From the IMG/VR virus record IMGVR_UViG_3300009593_000152, positions 1 to 21,067 of that record: a DNA stretch of 21,067 bases. The stretch is one strand, 5' to 3'. Of the stretch, positions 13,044-20,756 are shown in pieces. The notes under the pieces are model-generated. The model searched no databases, was not told where the DNA came from, and worked only from the letters and a program-made list of their open reading frames with translations. Positions within the stretch are counted from its first letter, which is position 1. Each line of letters begins with the position of its first letter. Position numbers and translations under genes: made by a program. This stretch comes from a virus.

Positions 13044-13988
13044 TTACTTAAATTCCGAATCTACCATGATTTGTGTTAAACACGCTGTCAAGTTAATCTC
13101 CTGATCTGCAACGAATGCTGCTTTATACTGATAATCTGCAATATCCATTACTAATCGAGCTGGGCTCTTAATCTCAGGGAGGAGTATATCGTATATTTGA
13201 CGGAATATAGCCTGTGGGTCTGTGTCTACATTGTTTGCCACCCATTGTCTCATCTTACGCCAATCTTTACCCCTAAGACTTTCCACAAGGGCCTTAGCAT
13301 TAATTTCTTGGAAGTTACTTAATATACCCTCATCTATAATACCGCCTGCTGAGTACCTCTGCAGTTCATTTAGTACCCTTCTATAATCAGGAAAGTGCTT
13401 ATTTAGGAGCTCAGCGAGCACCCTCTGGTTGTACTCTACTCCCTCGGTGTCTAGTATATACTCCATCCTTTTAAGGAACTTAGAGGCTAATACAGGGCGA
13501 TCTGAGGGTTTTAATTTAAAGTCTATAACAGTTGTCCTACTATGTAAGGGTTCTATAAGTTTGTTAGCATAGTTACATGTAAATATGAATCTACAGTTCT
13601 CAGCAAACTGTTCTATGAACCCTCTAAGGGCTGGTTGAACACTATCTCTGTTCATGTAGTCTGCCTCATCAAGAATAACAACCTTAGTCTTGCCTTCAAA
13701 TGATACTGCTGATGCAAACTGCCTAATTTTAGTTCTTAGGGTATCTATCTGTCTACCTTCATCACTACCATTAATAACAATATAGTCACACCCCAGTTCA
13801 TTACACAACGCGCGTGCAATAGTAGTTTTACCTGTGCCTGCAGTACCTGACAATAGTAAGTTAGGAACCTCTCCCTTCTTAATGAATTGTGTAAACTGCT
13901 TCTTAACACTTTCAGGCAATACACAATCTTGTATTACTCTGGGTCTGTATCGCTCAACCCATAAAAATTGTTCTGGTGTTGTTGTCAT
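13044..13988 (-). CDS. 44: Clamp loader ATPase gp44
   Basis: A 314-residue AAA+ ATPase of the RFC/gp44 family. Walker A is SGTAGTGKTT (47-56), Walker B KVVILDEADY (102-111), and LHSRTTVIDF corresponds to the SRC-type motif that lets neighbouring subunits trigger hydrolysis; the N-terminal WVERYRP is the RFC box. Length is close to T4 gp44 (319). With gp62 it loads the gp45 ring. The ATG at 13988 has GGAGAT just before it. The 72-base gap upstream of it contains no convincing gene. Codons such as CTA and AGG are more frequent here than in the most AT-rich neighbours. Confidence 0.95.
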   Translation of the reverse strand: MTTTPEQFLWVERYRPRVIQDCVLPESVKKQFTQFIKKGEVPNLLLSGTAGTGKTTIARALCNELGCDYIVINGSDEGRQIDTLRTKIRQFASAVSFEGKTKVVILDEADYMNRDSVQPALRGFIEQFAENCRFIFTCNYANKLIEPLHSRTTVIDFKLKPSDRPVLASKFLKRMEYILDTEGVEYNQRVLAELLNKHFPDYRRVLNELQRYSAGGIIDEGILSNFQEINAKALVESLRGKDWRKMRQWVANNVDTDPQAIFRQIYDILLPEIKSPARLVMDIADYQYKAAFVADQEINLTACLTQIMVDSEFK

Positions 13989-14060
13989 ATTATCTCCATA
14001 ATTTTAGGCGAACTTTTTTTGCTCCAAAATATCGGCCACATTTTCCGAGGGTAAAAAGGT

Positions 14061-14711
14061 CTAGGAAAAAGTCTCCTTAACATCTGTCGTTTCTGAAAAC
14101 TCTAGATCTATATGCTTACCTTCAGTACCTTCTTCAAGTGGTACTGGACTTCCATTAGCATCATAACTACCTTCATACTTACTAGGCCAGCCATAAGCTT
14201 TCACATTGTCTAGTACATTTTCAGGTGTGCTTACATCGTAAGGATCGCCTTCTAAATTGTCTTGAAATCCATCTTCAACAAATGATTGTATTACATTACC
14301 ATCATCAATGATAGCTGCGTATCTCCATGATCTAATACCAAAACCTAAGTTGTCTTTTCTGACATCCATACCCATCTTAATAGTGAACTCTGCACTACCA
14401 TCAGGTATAACTTTTACATTAACTAGATTTTGATCTATTTCCCACTCACGACAAACAAATGAATCGTTTACTGTAACACAATAAACATCATCAATACCTG
14501 CATCTCTAAAATTAGAATACAACATCTCATAACCAGGTAATTGCTGGCCAGAACATGTTGGTGTAAACGCTCCAGGTAGACCAAAAACTATTACTCTTTT
14601 TCCATTGAATAGATTTTCTTTTGTCATCTCTACCCATTTATTTTCTCCTGATGTAGTATAAACCATTTTCTTTACTACAAAATCAGGGACTACTGGTGTT
14701 AATTCGCTCAC
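14061..14711 (-). CDS. Peroxiredoxin (Prx5-like redoxin)
   Basis: A 216-residue protein with the peroxidatic-cysteine motif PGAFTPTCS (C53), the VNDSFVCREW segment typical of Prx5-type redoxins (C87), and IRSWRYAAIIDDG containing the active-site Arg region. It would reduce H2O2 or organic peroxides, using thioredoxin or glutathione systems of the host. Typical Prx5 proteins have about 160-180 residues; a C-terminal extension of about 40 residues (after YGWPSKYEG) is present. Start is GTG at 14711, overlapping the previous stop as GTGA with GGAGG 7 bases upstream. It sits between clamp and clamp-loader genes, so it should be expressed early. Confidence 0.9.
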   Translation of the reverse strand: MSELTPVVPDFVVKKMVYTTSGENKWVEMTKENLFNGKRVIVFGLPGAFTPTCSGQQLPGYEMLYSNFRDAGIDDVYCVTVNDSFVCREWEIDQNLVNVKVIPDGSAEFTIKMGMDVRKDNLGFGIRSWRYAAIIDDGNVIQSFVEDGFQDNLEGDPYDVSTPENVLDNVKAYGWPSKYEGSYDANGSPVPLEEGTEGKHIDLEFSETTDVKETFS

Positions 14712-14887
14712 TCTACATCCTCCAAATTAAACGGGTCTAGTTCACCCTTCATTACTTTTCTAACCAAGTTAATTGCTGGGTTAGGCCTTGTGAAAATATA
14801 CTCTACAGTCTCACCTTCACGATTAAGTTCTACTATCCAGCCATTTGTGGCTTCACGAATAGTAACCTCTAATTTATTTTCGTCCAT
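14708..14887 (-). CDS. Small conserved-looking protein downstream of the clamp
   Basis: A 59-residue acidic protein, MDENKLEVTIREATNGWIVE at the start and EYIFTRPNPAINLVRKVMKG near the end. It is predicted as two or three beta-strands and one helix. I do not recognise a family. The frame is open ten codons upstream, but the ATG at 14887 has GGAGG 5 bases before it and lies just after the clamp stop. It overlaps the peroxiredoxin GTG as GTGA, so the three genes are translationally coupled. Confidence 0.7.
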   Translation of the reverse strand: MDENKLEVTIREATNGWIVELNREGETVEYIFTRPNPAINLVRKVMKGELDPFNLEDVE

Positions 14888-14888
14888 A

Positions 14889-15551
14889 TTAACCTCCAAT
14901 TGTGGAAGAACGCTCAAGCGCCAACCAATATTTTAAATTACCATTACTGCTTTCTAAGAACATGAACTTTTTCTCAGATAAAGTAACCGTATAACCTGAA
15001 GGGACAACCTTAAAGTTTTCAACTGCTAGTTTAGCGTCAAAGGTTTTGTCTGTTGTACCTATAACCTGTCTAAAGGAATTAGACTTAGGTGTAGCAGGAT
15101 CTCCTACTGTAACTACTACCTCAGATCCATCACCAATCACACTCAACATAGGTGCTGCTGTTATAGCTGCTGCTTTCATGATCATGTCAATATCATCTTT
15201 GGATAAATCAAATTGGAAGAAAGTATCTACTTCAATACTTTTATCAGGTGCACTAACAATAATGTTAGGGTCTGCGTAATAGTATTCAAAGACAGATTTG
15301 CCTTTTGTTACTGTAAGACTTTCTTCTCCAAAGCCTACATCAGTATCTTCCATTACAGTAAGAAGTGAAAGTAGTTGATTCAAATCATACACTGCAAATT
15401 CTTTTGGAAACGGGTCTTTAATATCAGCTTTAGCAAATATATTTTTGCCTGTGCTAATAGTAGAAAGCGTATTTCCTTCACGAACTAGAATGTTCGTGTT
15501 TATTGTTGCGAAGTTCTTGAGAACATCAAGAGTTTCTTTGCTAAGTTTCAT
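14889..15551 (-). CDS. 45: Sliding clamp gp45
   Basis: A 220-residue homologue of T4 gp45, the trimeric processivity ring that also couples late transcription to replication. MKLSKETLDVLKNFATIN at the start is nearly T4's own N-terminus; AVYDLNQLLSLL and the C-terminal YWLALE also match. T4 gp45 is 228 residues. GGAG lies 6 bases upstream of the ATG, and a consensus sigma70 promoter lies 32-60 bases upstream. Its presence with TATAAATA late boxes fits a T4-type late switch. Confidence 0.95.
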   Translation of the reverse strand: MKLSKETLDVLKNFATINTNILVREGNTLSTISTGKNIFAKADIKDPFPKEFAVYDLNQLLSLLTVMEDTDVGFGEESLTVTKGKSVFEYYYADPNIIVSAPDKSIEVDTFFQFDLSKDDIDMIMKAAAITAAPMLSVIGDGSEVVVTVGDPATPKSNSFRQVIGTTDKTFDAKLAVENFKVVPSGYTVTLSEKKFMFLESSNGNLKYWLALERSSTIGG

Positions 15552-15582
15552 AATATACTCCAGTTTTTAAACCTATACTGCT

Positions 15583-15611
15583 ATTATAGGTTCTTTCATA
15601 CTAAAAGTCAA
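15583..15611 (-). promoter_or_regulatory. 45: Sigma70-type early promoter for gp45
   Basis: TTGACT (15611-15606), 17 bp, then a perfect TATAAT (15588-15583) on the minus strand in the 76-base gap between the SGNH-like gene and gp45. It should start the clamp, peroxiredoxin and clamp-loader transcript. Confidence 0.88.
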
Positions 15612-15627
15612 TGGCCTATAGGACCAT
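15611..15627 (-). other. Short hairpin after the SGNH gene
   Basis: ATGGTC and GGCCAT (one G-U pair) flank a 5-base CTATA loop, directly after the SGNH stop codon and touching the -35 box of the gp45 promoter. It could mark the end of the upstream transcript, but no U-run follows, so this is tentative. Confidence 0.3.
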
Positions 15628-16578
15628 TTAAAAGTTTCTTTTCGTCTCTAAAAAATGATTTGTTATTTTTTGAGCCATTGTTTTTTGTTTCATTGCACTA
15701 GGGTGATACAAATCTCTACCCACATCATCTGCTGTTAAATTCGCTGCCACTTTACATTCCATAAAAGGTTTGATTATCATGTCTCTAACTTTTTCTGTCC
15801 TATCATCAAAGGAATCTGATTTTTCAAAATAAGATGCTGAATTGTGTCCAAAAACTTTAATAAAATCTTGTAGTGGATACTCATTATATGTTGCATTTTT
15901 ATCTGGGTGTCCAGTATATAACCATGTTAAAGGAATTGTATTAGTATAACACCAATCTATAATTGTTTTGTACGCTAGTCTGTGTTGACCTACAGAAATC
16001 TTCTGTTCTTCATAGGGTCTTAAAAAGGTAAAAGTATTACCACCTTTTAACATAGAACCAGCATAATCTAAATTTGATATTTGATTAGTATTTGATAACT
16101 TATATGTTCCTGTAAAATTCTCTGCCATTTGTACTATAATTCTACTAGGTTCATTGAACCACCTTTTAGACATCTCCAATATATTATTAAGAATAAACTC
16201 TGGCCTGTCACCATATGTACTCATATTATAAACAGGAATGTCTGCATATTTACTTATAAGATTAGACACCATATCTTTTGTATGAACTCCAGGTGCAATA
16301 CCAGAACAGCCTCCAATAAATAACCACCATCTGTCATGTCCACTTACTTCGTCTATCTCTTTATTGTTTCTAAATCCTAAAGTGTCAAACACATATTCAA
16401 TTGGTTCAACATCTCCACTCCAATACCATTCAGGTCCTTGTACTTGTTTAGCTCTATTAAACCACTGTTCAGACTCATGTAACATCCATTTATATCTTAC
16501 ACCTGACCTAGCTGCAAAAGAAATGCAACCATGTTTTCCTAATACTGTCTGTCTTAAAGGTTGATCTTCTTCATTCAT
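15628..16578 (-). CDS. SGNH/GDSL-hydrolase-like protein
   Basis: A 316-residue protein whose blocks fit an SGNH hydrolase. LFIGGCSG carries the candidate nucleophile S92. VYNMSTYGDRPE gives the block II Gly (G123), and IIVQMAEN corresponds to a later core strand. Near the C-terminus RDLYHPS gives D289-x2-H292, the catalytic Asp/His of block V. SGNH enzymes remove acyl or acetyl groups from lipids or glycans. The N-terminal 80 residues, including a Trp-rich patch (WYWSGD), are unassigned. No signal peptide is seen. The ATG at 16578 overlaps the crotonase stop by 8 bases. Downstream of late boxes, it may act in the virion or on host surface glycans; the substrate is unknown. Confidence 0.65.
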   Translation of the reverse strand: MNEEDQPLRQTVLGKHGCISFAARSGVRYKWMLHESEQWFNRAKQVQGPEWYWSGDVEPIEYVFDTLGFRNNKEIDEVSGHDRWWLFIGGCSGIAPGVHTKDMVSNLISKYADIPVYNMSTYGDRPEFILNNILEMSKRWFNEPSRIIVQMAENFTGTYKLSNTNQISNLDYAGSMLKGGNTFTFLRPYEEQKISVGQHRLAYKTIIDWCYTNTIPLTWLYTGHPDKNATYNEYPLQDFIKVFGHNSASYFEKSDSFDDRTEKVRDMIIKPFMECKVAANLTADDVGRDLYHPSAMKQKTMAQKITNHFLETKRNF

Positions 16579-17323
16579 TCTTAAATACTGGTGGCCTCTT
16601 CTCTAAAAAAGCCTTCATTCCTTCTTCAAAATCCTTTGACTCTTCAGTCATTTCTTTAGCCCATAAAGCATAAGATATTGCTTCATCCATATTAGAATTT
16701 ACTGTATGCCAAATAGCACCTTTAGTTCCTCGAACAGCGAGAGGTCCATTTTCATTAGCAATTTTGTGTGCATAGTCTATTGCCTCTGCTATAGGATCTT
16801 CACAAATCTTATTACATAAACCAACTTTGTCTAGCCATTCTGCATCATGTATATCTCCCATCATGAATTCCATTGTTCTATTATGGCCTATCCTTTGTGT
16901 TAGTTTAACCTGTAGTGTAACAGCATTAACTCCTAATTTAGTTTCAGGACATGCTATTTTTAATGTGTTGTCTACAAATACAAAATCACTTGCTAACATT
17001 ATACCTACACCATCACCAATGCAAGCTCCTTTTATTGCTGATACAATTGGTTTTGGTGTAACCATGTCACCATCTGTGTACATGTTACTCCAGCCTTCTC
17101 TGATGCAAGGGCCAAGCTCGTTGACATCAAAGCCTGCTGTAAAATTGTCTTTGTCTGATTTGATAACGAGGATTCTAGAATCATCCTCTCTAAATTCAAC
17201 GATGGCATCGTTGTATCCTGAGTAATAATCTTGTGTTAAGATATTCATAGGACCTTCACCATGTATTGTCATTATGGCTACATGGCCGTCAATATCGTAA
17301 GTTATTCTCTCGCCGAAGTTCAT
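16571..17323 (-). CDS. Enoyl-CoA hydratase/isomerase (crotonase) family protein
   Basis: A 250-residue crotonase-fold protein. FTAGFDVNEL and IKGACIGDGVGIMLASDF are the two oxyanion-hole segments. PETKLGV retains the Glu equivalent to Glu164 of rat mitochondrial hydratase, while the Glu144 position is Gly (GVGIML), as in isomerases or other family members. The C-terminus DFEEGMKAFLEKRPPVFKN is the usual trimer-forming tail. A 21-codon upstream extension of the frame overlaps the preceding gene; the ATG at 17323 matches the family start and follows that stop by 17 bases, though no clear Shine-Dalgarno site is visible. Such genes are rare in phages. It may act on host acyl-CoA, or be repurposed. 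Confidence 0.88.
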   Translation of the reverse strand: MNFGERITYDIDGHVAIMTIHGEGPMNILTQDYYSGYNDAIVEFREDDSRILVIKSDKDNFTAGFDVNELGPCIREGWSNMYTDGDMVTPKPIVSAIKGACIGDGVGIMLASDFVFVDNTLKIACPETKLGVNAVTLQVKLTQRIGHNRTMEFMMGDIHDAEWLDKVGLCNKICEDPIAEAIDYAHKIANENGPLAVRGTKGAIWHTVNSNMDEAISYALWAKEMTEESKDFEEGMKAFLEKRPPVFKNE

Positions 17324-17340
17324 AATATAATTGTGTTGTT

Positions 17341-17667
17341 TTAGAAGTTTGCTAGTTCTGTCCCATCTGAATCTACAACGACGCAAGTTATTGATGCGTC
17401 AATTAGTGCTTGTTTATAGCTTGCTCTAAGAGCTGTTTCACCTGTCACAGCATCTGAAGCAGCTTTTGCTGTATCATATGTTGCTTTATCTGCTGCTGTG
17501 AAAATAACTCTAGTTACTAAACCATCTACATCATAGGTCTTTGTTACACCATTATCAAAAAAGATGGTGTCATTAGCTGCTTTATTGTCTGAATCAAAGC
17601 TAGTTATAGTAGGTATTGCTGTGCCCTCATTAGGCCTAGTCAATGTCCAAGTTACTGTATATGCCAT
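17341..17667 (-). CDS. Unknown 108-residue protein under tandem late promoters
   Basis: A Thr-, Ala- and Asp-rich protein with predicted beta-strands (AYTVTWTLTRP, TRVIFTA), a helix (residues about 59-90) and a closing strand (ITCVVVDSDG). I recognise no family. Its composition is like small virion or scaffold-type proteins, but no homology supports that. GGAGA lies about 7 bases before the ATG, and two TATAAATA boxes lie 26-42 bases upstream, so strong late expression is likely. It heads the cassette with the crotonase and SGNH genes. Confidence 0.75.
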   Translation of the reverse strand: MAYTVTWTLTRPNEGTAIPTITSFDSDNKAANDTIFFDNGVTKTYDVDGLVTRVIFTAADKATYDTAKAASDAVTGETALRASYKQALIDASITCVVVDSDGTELANF

Positions 17668-17692
17668 TTAATTATCTCCAATTATTGTCTAC

Positions 17693-17709
17693 TATTTATA
17701 TTATTTATA
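17693..17709 (-). promoter_or_regulatory. Tandem T4-late-type TATAAATA boxes
   Basis: Two exact TATAAATA octamers (17709-17702 and 17700-17693) one base apart on the minus strand, at the 3' end of the radical SAM gene and in the gap before the 108-residue gene. Two consensus late boxes in 17 bases, in an intergenic position, are unlikely to be chance. Confidence 0.72.
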
Positions 17710-19264
17710 AGGCCAATTTAGAATTTTTATAGTTTTGGAGGTATTGATTTGTGTCTTTTGTAAGTTTTTCCACATCATAACCCATAATTGTTTGTTCTAA
17801 TACACTATCATATGTGTATGTTCCAGGTGTTATAAAGTTAAACAAGTCCCATGTCATTATCTTATTATCTCTAGGGTCATACAAACCCTGTGCCATTGTT
17901 CTAATTAATTCTAATATAGCTGACTTCCAATTATAAGTATCGTGGCTCCAATGTAAGTTATAGTCTTGTGCATGTAATCGCTTTGCGTAACCTTGTAGCA
18001 TAGGATGTTCTGAGAACTCTTCTAAATCCTCTGGTGTTAGCTCTTCTCTAAGTTCTTCTGGATGGAAGTGGCCTGACTGCCTCCATGTTCTACCAAACTC
18101 TGAAGACGCAAAAATATTTTCATCTAAATGCCTGTTTATATAAAGTGGTTGCATTACTAGATTCTCTGTAGACATGTTATCCTTCCACCATCTTAGGCCG
18201 TCATAGAGGCTCTCTGATGTTTCATATGGTAGTCCTAGTATTAGACTTGCCGTTGCTCTATATCTACCACATTGTTTAATCGTATAGTCTTTTGCTTCTA
18301 GTAAACCTACTTTCAATTCTTCTGGATCGATACCTTTACCTACTGTCCTTCCTGCTTGTTGATTAAAAGTTTCTATGCCATAGTACTGAGCCCAAAATCC
18401 CATCTCTGCTAAGTACTTTTTATCATCCTCTCTTCTTGTAAGTAAGTCTGCCCTAACAAACCCTGTTAGATTAGGCGTAAAAGGTAGTCGTTGTATCTCA
18501 CTACCAGCAAATTTTATTTTCTCTTGATTATCGTTTGTTGTTTCATCTGCTACATGGTAACTCGTTACTCCCCACTTCTCATAATTAGATAACATCTCAT
18601 CATACAAGGTATTCATATCCCTAGTTAAGTCTCCTTTCATACCTATTGCATTGTATGAACAGAACTTACATTTGAATTTACAACCACGGGATAGTTCTAA
18701 GGTTAGAGTATCTGAAGGCTGAATATAATCTCTGTCCTCATACTCAACTACCAAATCCTTACTAGGGAAACAAGGGTGATGCCTATCTGCCATAACAGTT
18801 TTTAATCCTTTATACTCTGTTATAACTGCTTCACCTTTTAAAAGTTTTATTAATCCATACTCTCCATAACCACATACATAATAATCACAAGGTAAAACCA
18901 TTATGTCTACCAGCATCTTTGAACCTGCTATTATTGTAACATCAGGATACTCTTTCTTTAACCATTTAAGATGCTCTTGTGCTCGTTGTAATAGTTGTAG
19001 CTTATATCCAAAGGTAACACTCACACCTATGAACTTTGTATCTTTTGTTACTCTTGAACGGATAAATTGTTTGAACTCTTCTTCTTCAAAGGCCAACCAG
19101 TAATCTAGAACTTCTATATCCCAACCCTCTTTGCGCATGAAGGTAGCGATTTTATGTGCGCCACCTGATCTTTTGAGGTTAACCCAGTTTGGATCTAACG
19201 CTCCTAAAGCGCCTTGCCAACCTGGGTTCTGTTGTAGACAGCCTAATATAATACCTTGGTTCAT
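17705..19264 (-). CDS. Radical SAM protein with B12-binding-like N-terminal domain
   Basis: A 519-residue protein. Residues 1-150 resemble the Rossmann-like B12-binding domain that precedes many radical SAM cores (FIGVSVTFGYKL, VTIIAGSKM, YYVCGYGEYGLIKLL), but the DxHxxG cobalamin motif is not seen. The core has SRGCKFKCKFCSYN (C195-x3-C199-x2-C202), then HVADETTND and a SLILGLPYET strand. The long C-terminal part (from about 380) is unassigned. It uses S-adenosylmethionine and a 4Fe-4S cluster for radical chemistry on an unknown substrate. The Shine-Dalgarno site before the ATG at 19264 is weak. It shares an early transcript with cobS and the DUF3310-like gene. Confidence 0.88.
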   Translation of the reverse strand: MNQGIILGCLQQNPGWQGALGALDPNWVNLKRSGGAHKIATFMRKEGWDIEVLDYWLAFEEEEFKQFIRSRVTKDTKFIGVSVTFGYKLQLLQRAQEHLKWLKKEYPDVTIIAGSKMLVDIMVLPCDYYVCGYGEYGLIKLLKGEAVITEYKGLKTVMADRHHPCFPSKDLVVEYEDRDYIQPSDTLTLELSRGCKFKCKFCSYNAIGMKGDLTRDMNTLYDEMLSNYEKWGVTSYHVADETTNDNQEKIKFAGSEIQRLPFTPNLTGFVRADLLTRREDDKKYLAEMGFWAQYYGIETFNQQAGRTVGKGIDPEELKVGLLEAKDYTIKQCGRYRATASLILGLPYETSESLYDGLRWWKDNMSTENLVMQPLYINRHLDENIFASSEFGRTWRQSGHFHPEELREELTPEDLEEFSEHPMLQGYAKRLHAQDYNLHWSHDTYNWKSAILELIRTMAQGLYDPRDNKIMTWDLFNFITPGTYTYDSVLEQTIMGYDVEKLTKDTNQYLQNYKNSKLAL

Positions 19265-19275
19265 ACCAGTATTTA

Positions 19276-19584
19276 TTAGTCGTCTAGATAGTGTTTTGTT
19301 GTGCTCTTGTCGTGTTCGTTAAGTGCAATAATGGCATAATGTAAAACCTTCATTAGGTCTTTCCTATGGTCCTCTGGTGAACCTTTTTTGCCATATCGTT
19401 GTGCATACTTTAGAATATTTCCTATTGAAAATCCTATACCATGCCCACAATCACTGATAAATTCCGTTGATTGGAATTTGTTTCTGCTGTAATGTCCATT
19501 GTATGTCAAGTCTATATAACGACGGAGCTCGTCTATGAGAGCTCCCTCGTTGAACTTATACTCTGGCTTAGCTGTCTTCGCCAT
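19276..19584 (-). CDS. DUF3310-like small protein
   Basis: A 102-residue protein with FNEGALIDELRRYIDLTYNG, then GIGFSIGNILKYAQRYGKKG and KDLMKVLHYAI. That pattern (FxIGN-x-x-KYxxRxGKK then DLxKxxHY) resembles the DUF3310 family found in phages and related to T7 gp1.7, for which nucleotide-kinase-like activity is reported in T7. The function here is not established. The frame is open eight codons upstream, but the ATG at 19584 has AGGAGA about 9 bases before it and overlaps the cobS stop by 17 bases. Confidence 0.75.
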   Translation of the reverse strand: MAKTAKPEYKFNEGALIDELRRYIDLTYNGHYSRNKFQSTEFISDCGHGIGFSIGNILKYAQRYGKKGSPEDHRKDLMKVLHYAIIALNEHDKSTTKHYLDD

Positions 19585-20755
19585 CTTCGTGTATCTCCTG
19601 TTCTGCATCGTCTTCCATTTGTTGTTCTAGTTCAACAGTTGGATCAACCTTGGCATACAAATCTATGAATGCCTCTTTGGTGTCTTCATCGAACCTGTTA
19701 ACACAAAGTTGAACTGCTTTTTGTTTGTCTCCAAACACTGCAAAAGCGTTAACAATGTGCTCCAATCTACGAGTAGATATTAACTCGTCTATTGCGCCTT
19801 CGTAATAAGTTTTTCTTATTACATCACTCCAAGTAACAAGGTGTGTCGCGAAGTCTTCGTCAACATTGTTGACTCTATCCATCTTCTTCAACACAATCTT
19901 TTTCTCGGTAGCCATTGTAGGGTACTCCTGCTCGACTGTAATTGCAAACCTTTCTAGGAATGCCTCGTCAAGTATGTTGGCTGAAATAAACTTGCCATCA
20001 TCTGAACCTCGACCCTTAGTATTGGCAGTTGCCACTAAGTTAAATCCAGGAGCAGGAGTTACGGTTTCGCCTGTCTTCTTGTTGAAATAAGGCTTCCCCT
20101 CAAGGATGGCTTGTAAGCACATCAACTTGTTTGAACCCCTATCGACTTCATCAAGAATAAGAACAGCGCCCCGCTTCATCGCGGTGAGGACGGGCCCTTC
20201 TCTGTAGACGACGTTACCGTCAACTAGAGTATTTCCACCGATTAAATCATCCTCGTCGGTTTCAATACTAATATTAACTCTAATAGCCTCACGCTTTAGA
20301 TTAGCACATACTTGTTCAACCATTGTGGTTTTACCATTACCTGATAACCCACTAATGAATATTGGGTAGAACATGCTGGTACTTAAAACTGTTTTTAGAT
20401 CTTTGTAGAATCCAAATGGAACAAAAGTCTTGTCTTTTCCTGGGACAAGATTTTCTACATCAACTCTAAGTTGAGCTTGAACCAATTCTTTAGGCTGAGT
20501 TTCAACTACTGCTAAAGGTACTTGTTGAACTTCTGCAATGGGCTGTGCCTGTGCAACCTGTCCACCAAACATACTGGTCAAGTTATAAACGCCTCTGTCA
20601 ACTTTGACTTCTGGCATACCGTTAACCAACCACGCTGGGAAACCTAGGCCAATTGACTTGGCAGTTTCAATGATTTGTTTACGAGTAAAAACTCCTGTGC
20701 CATTGTCCTGGCTTTGGAGTGTTGAGATTAAGTTCTCTCTATCTGTTGCTTTCAT
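19568..20755 (-). CDS. cobS: CobS-like AAA+ ATPase (MoxR group)
   Basis: A 395-residue AAA+ protein. A small N-terminal domain (about 1-60, with FTRKQIIETAKSIG) is followed by a Gln/Val-rich linker and then the ATPase: Walker A SGLSGNGKTT (about 135-144), Walker B AVLILDEVDR (about 197-206), sensor 1 FNLVATANTKG, and an arginine-finger region LDEAFLERF. The C-terminus is acidic. CobS is a subunit of aerobic cobaltochelatase; marine T4-like phages commonly carry a cobS-like gene, whose role without CobN/CobT is unresolved and may instead be MoxR-type chaperoning. A GTG five codons upstream is in frame, but the ATG at 20755 has GAGG 9 bases before it. It is the first gene after the right-hand sigma70 promoter. 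Confidence 0.88.
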   Translation of the reverse strand: MKATDRENLISTLQSQDNGTGVFTRKQIIETAKSIGLGFPAWLVNGMPEVKVDRGVYNLTSMFGGQVAQAQPIAEVQQVPLAVVETQPKELVQAQLRVDVENLVPGKDKTFVPFGFYKDLKTVLSTSMFYPIFISGLSGNGKTTMVEQVCANLKREAIRVNISIETDEDDLIGGNTLVDGNVVYREGPVLTAMKRGAVLILDEVDRGSNKLMCLQAILEGKPYFNKKTGETVTPAPGFNLVATANTKGRGSDDGKFISANILDEAFLERFAITVEQEYPTMATEKKIVLKKMDRVNNVDEDFATHLVTWSDVIRKTYYEGAIDELISTRRLEHIVNAFAVFGDKQKAVQLCVNRFDEDTKEAFIDLYAKVDPTVELEQQMEDDAEQEIHEDGEDS

Positions 20756-20756
20756 A

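Noticed and set aside
13989-14060. 18-codon frame between the peroxiredoxin and gp44 genes
   Set aside because: The peptide is very short, has no Shine-Dalgarno site and runs into the gp44 start region; the gap is treated as leader sequence.
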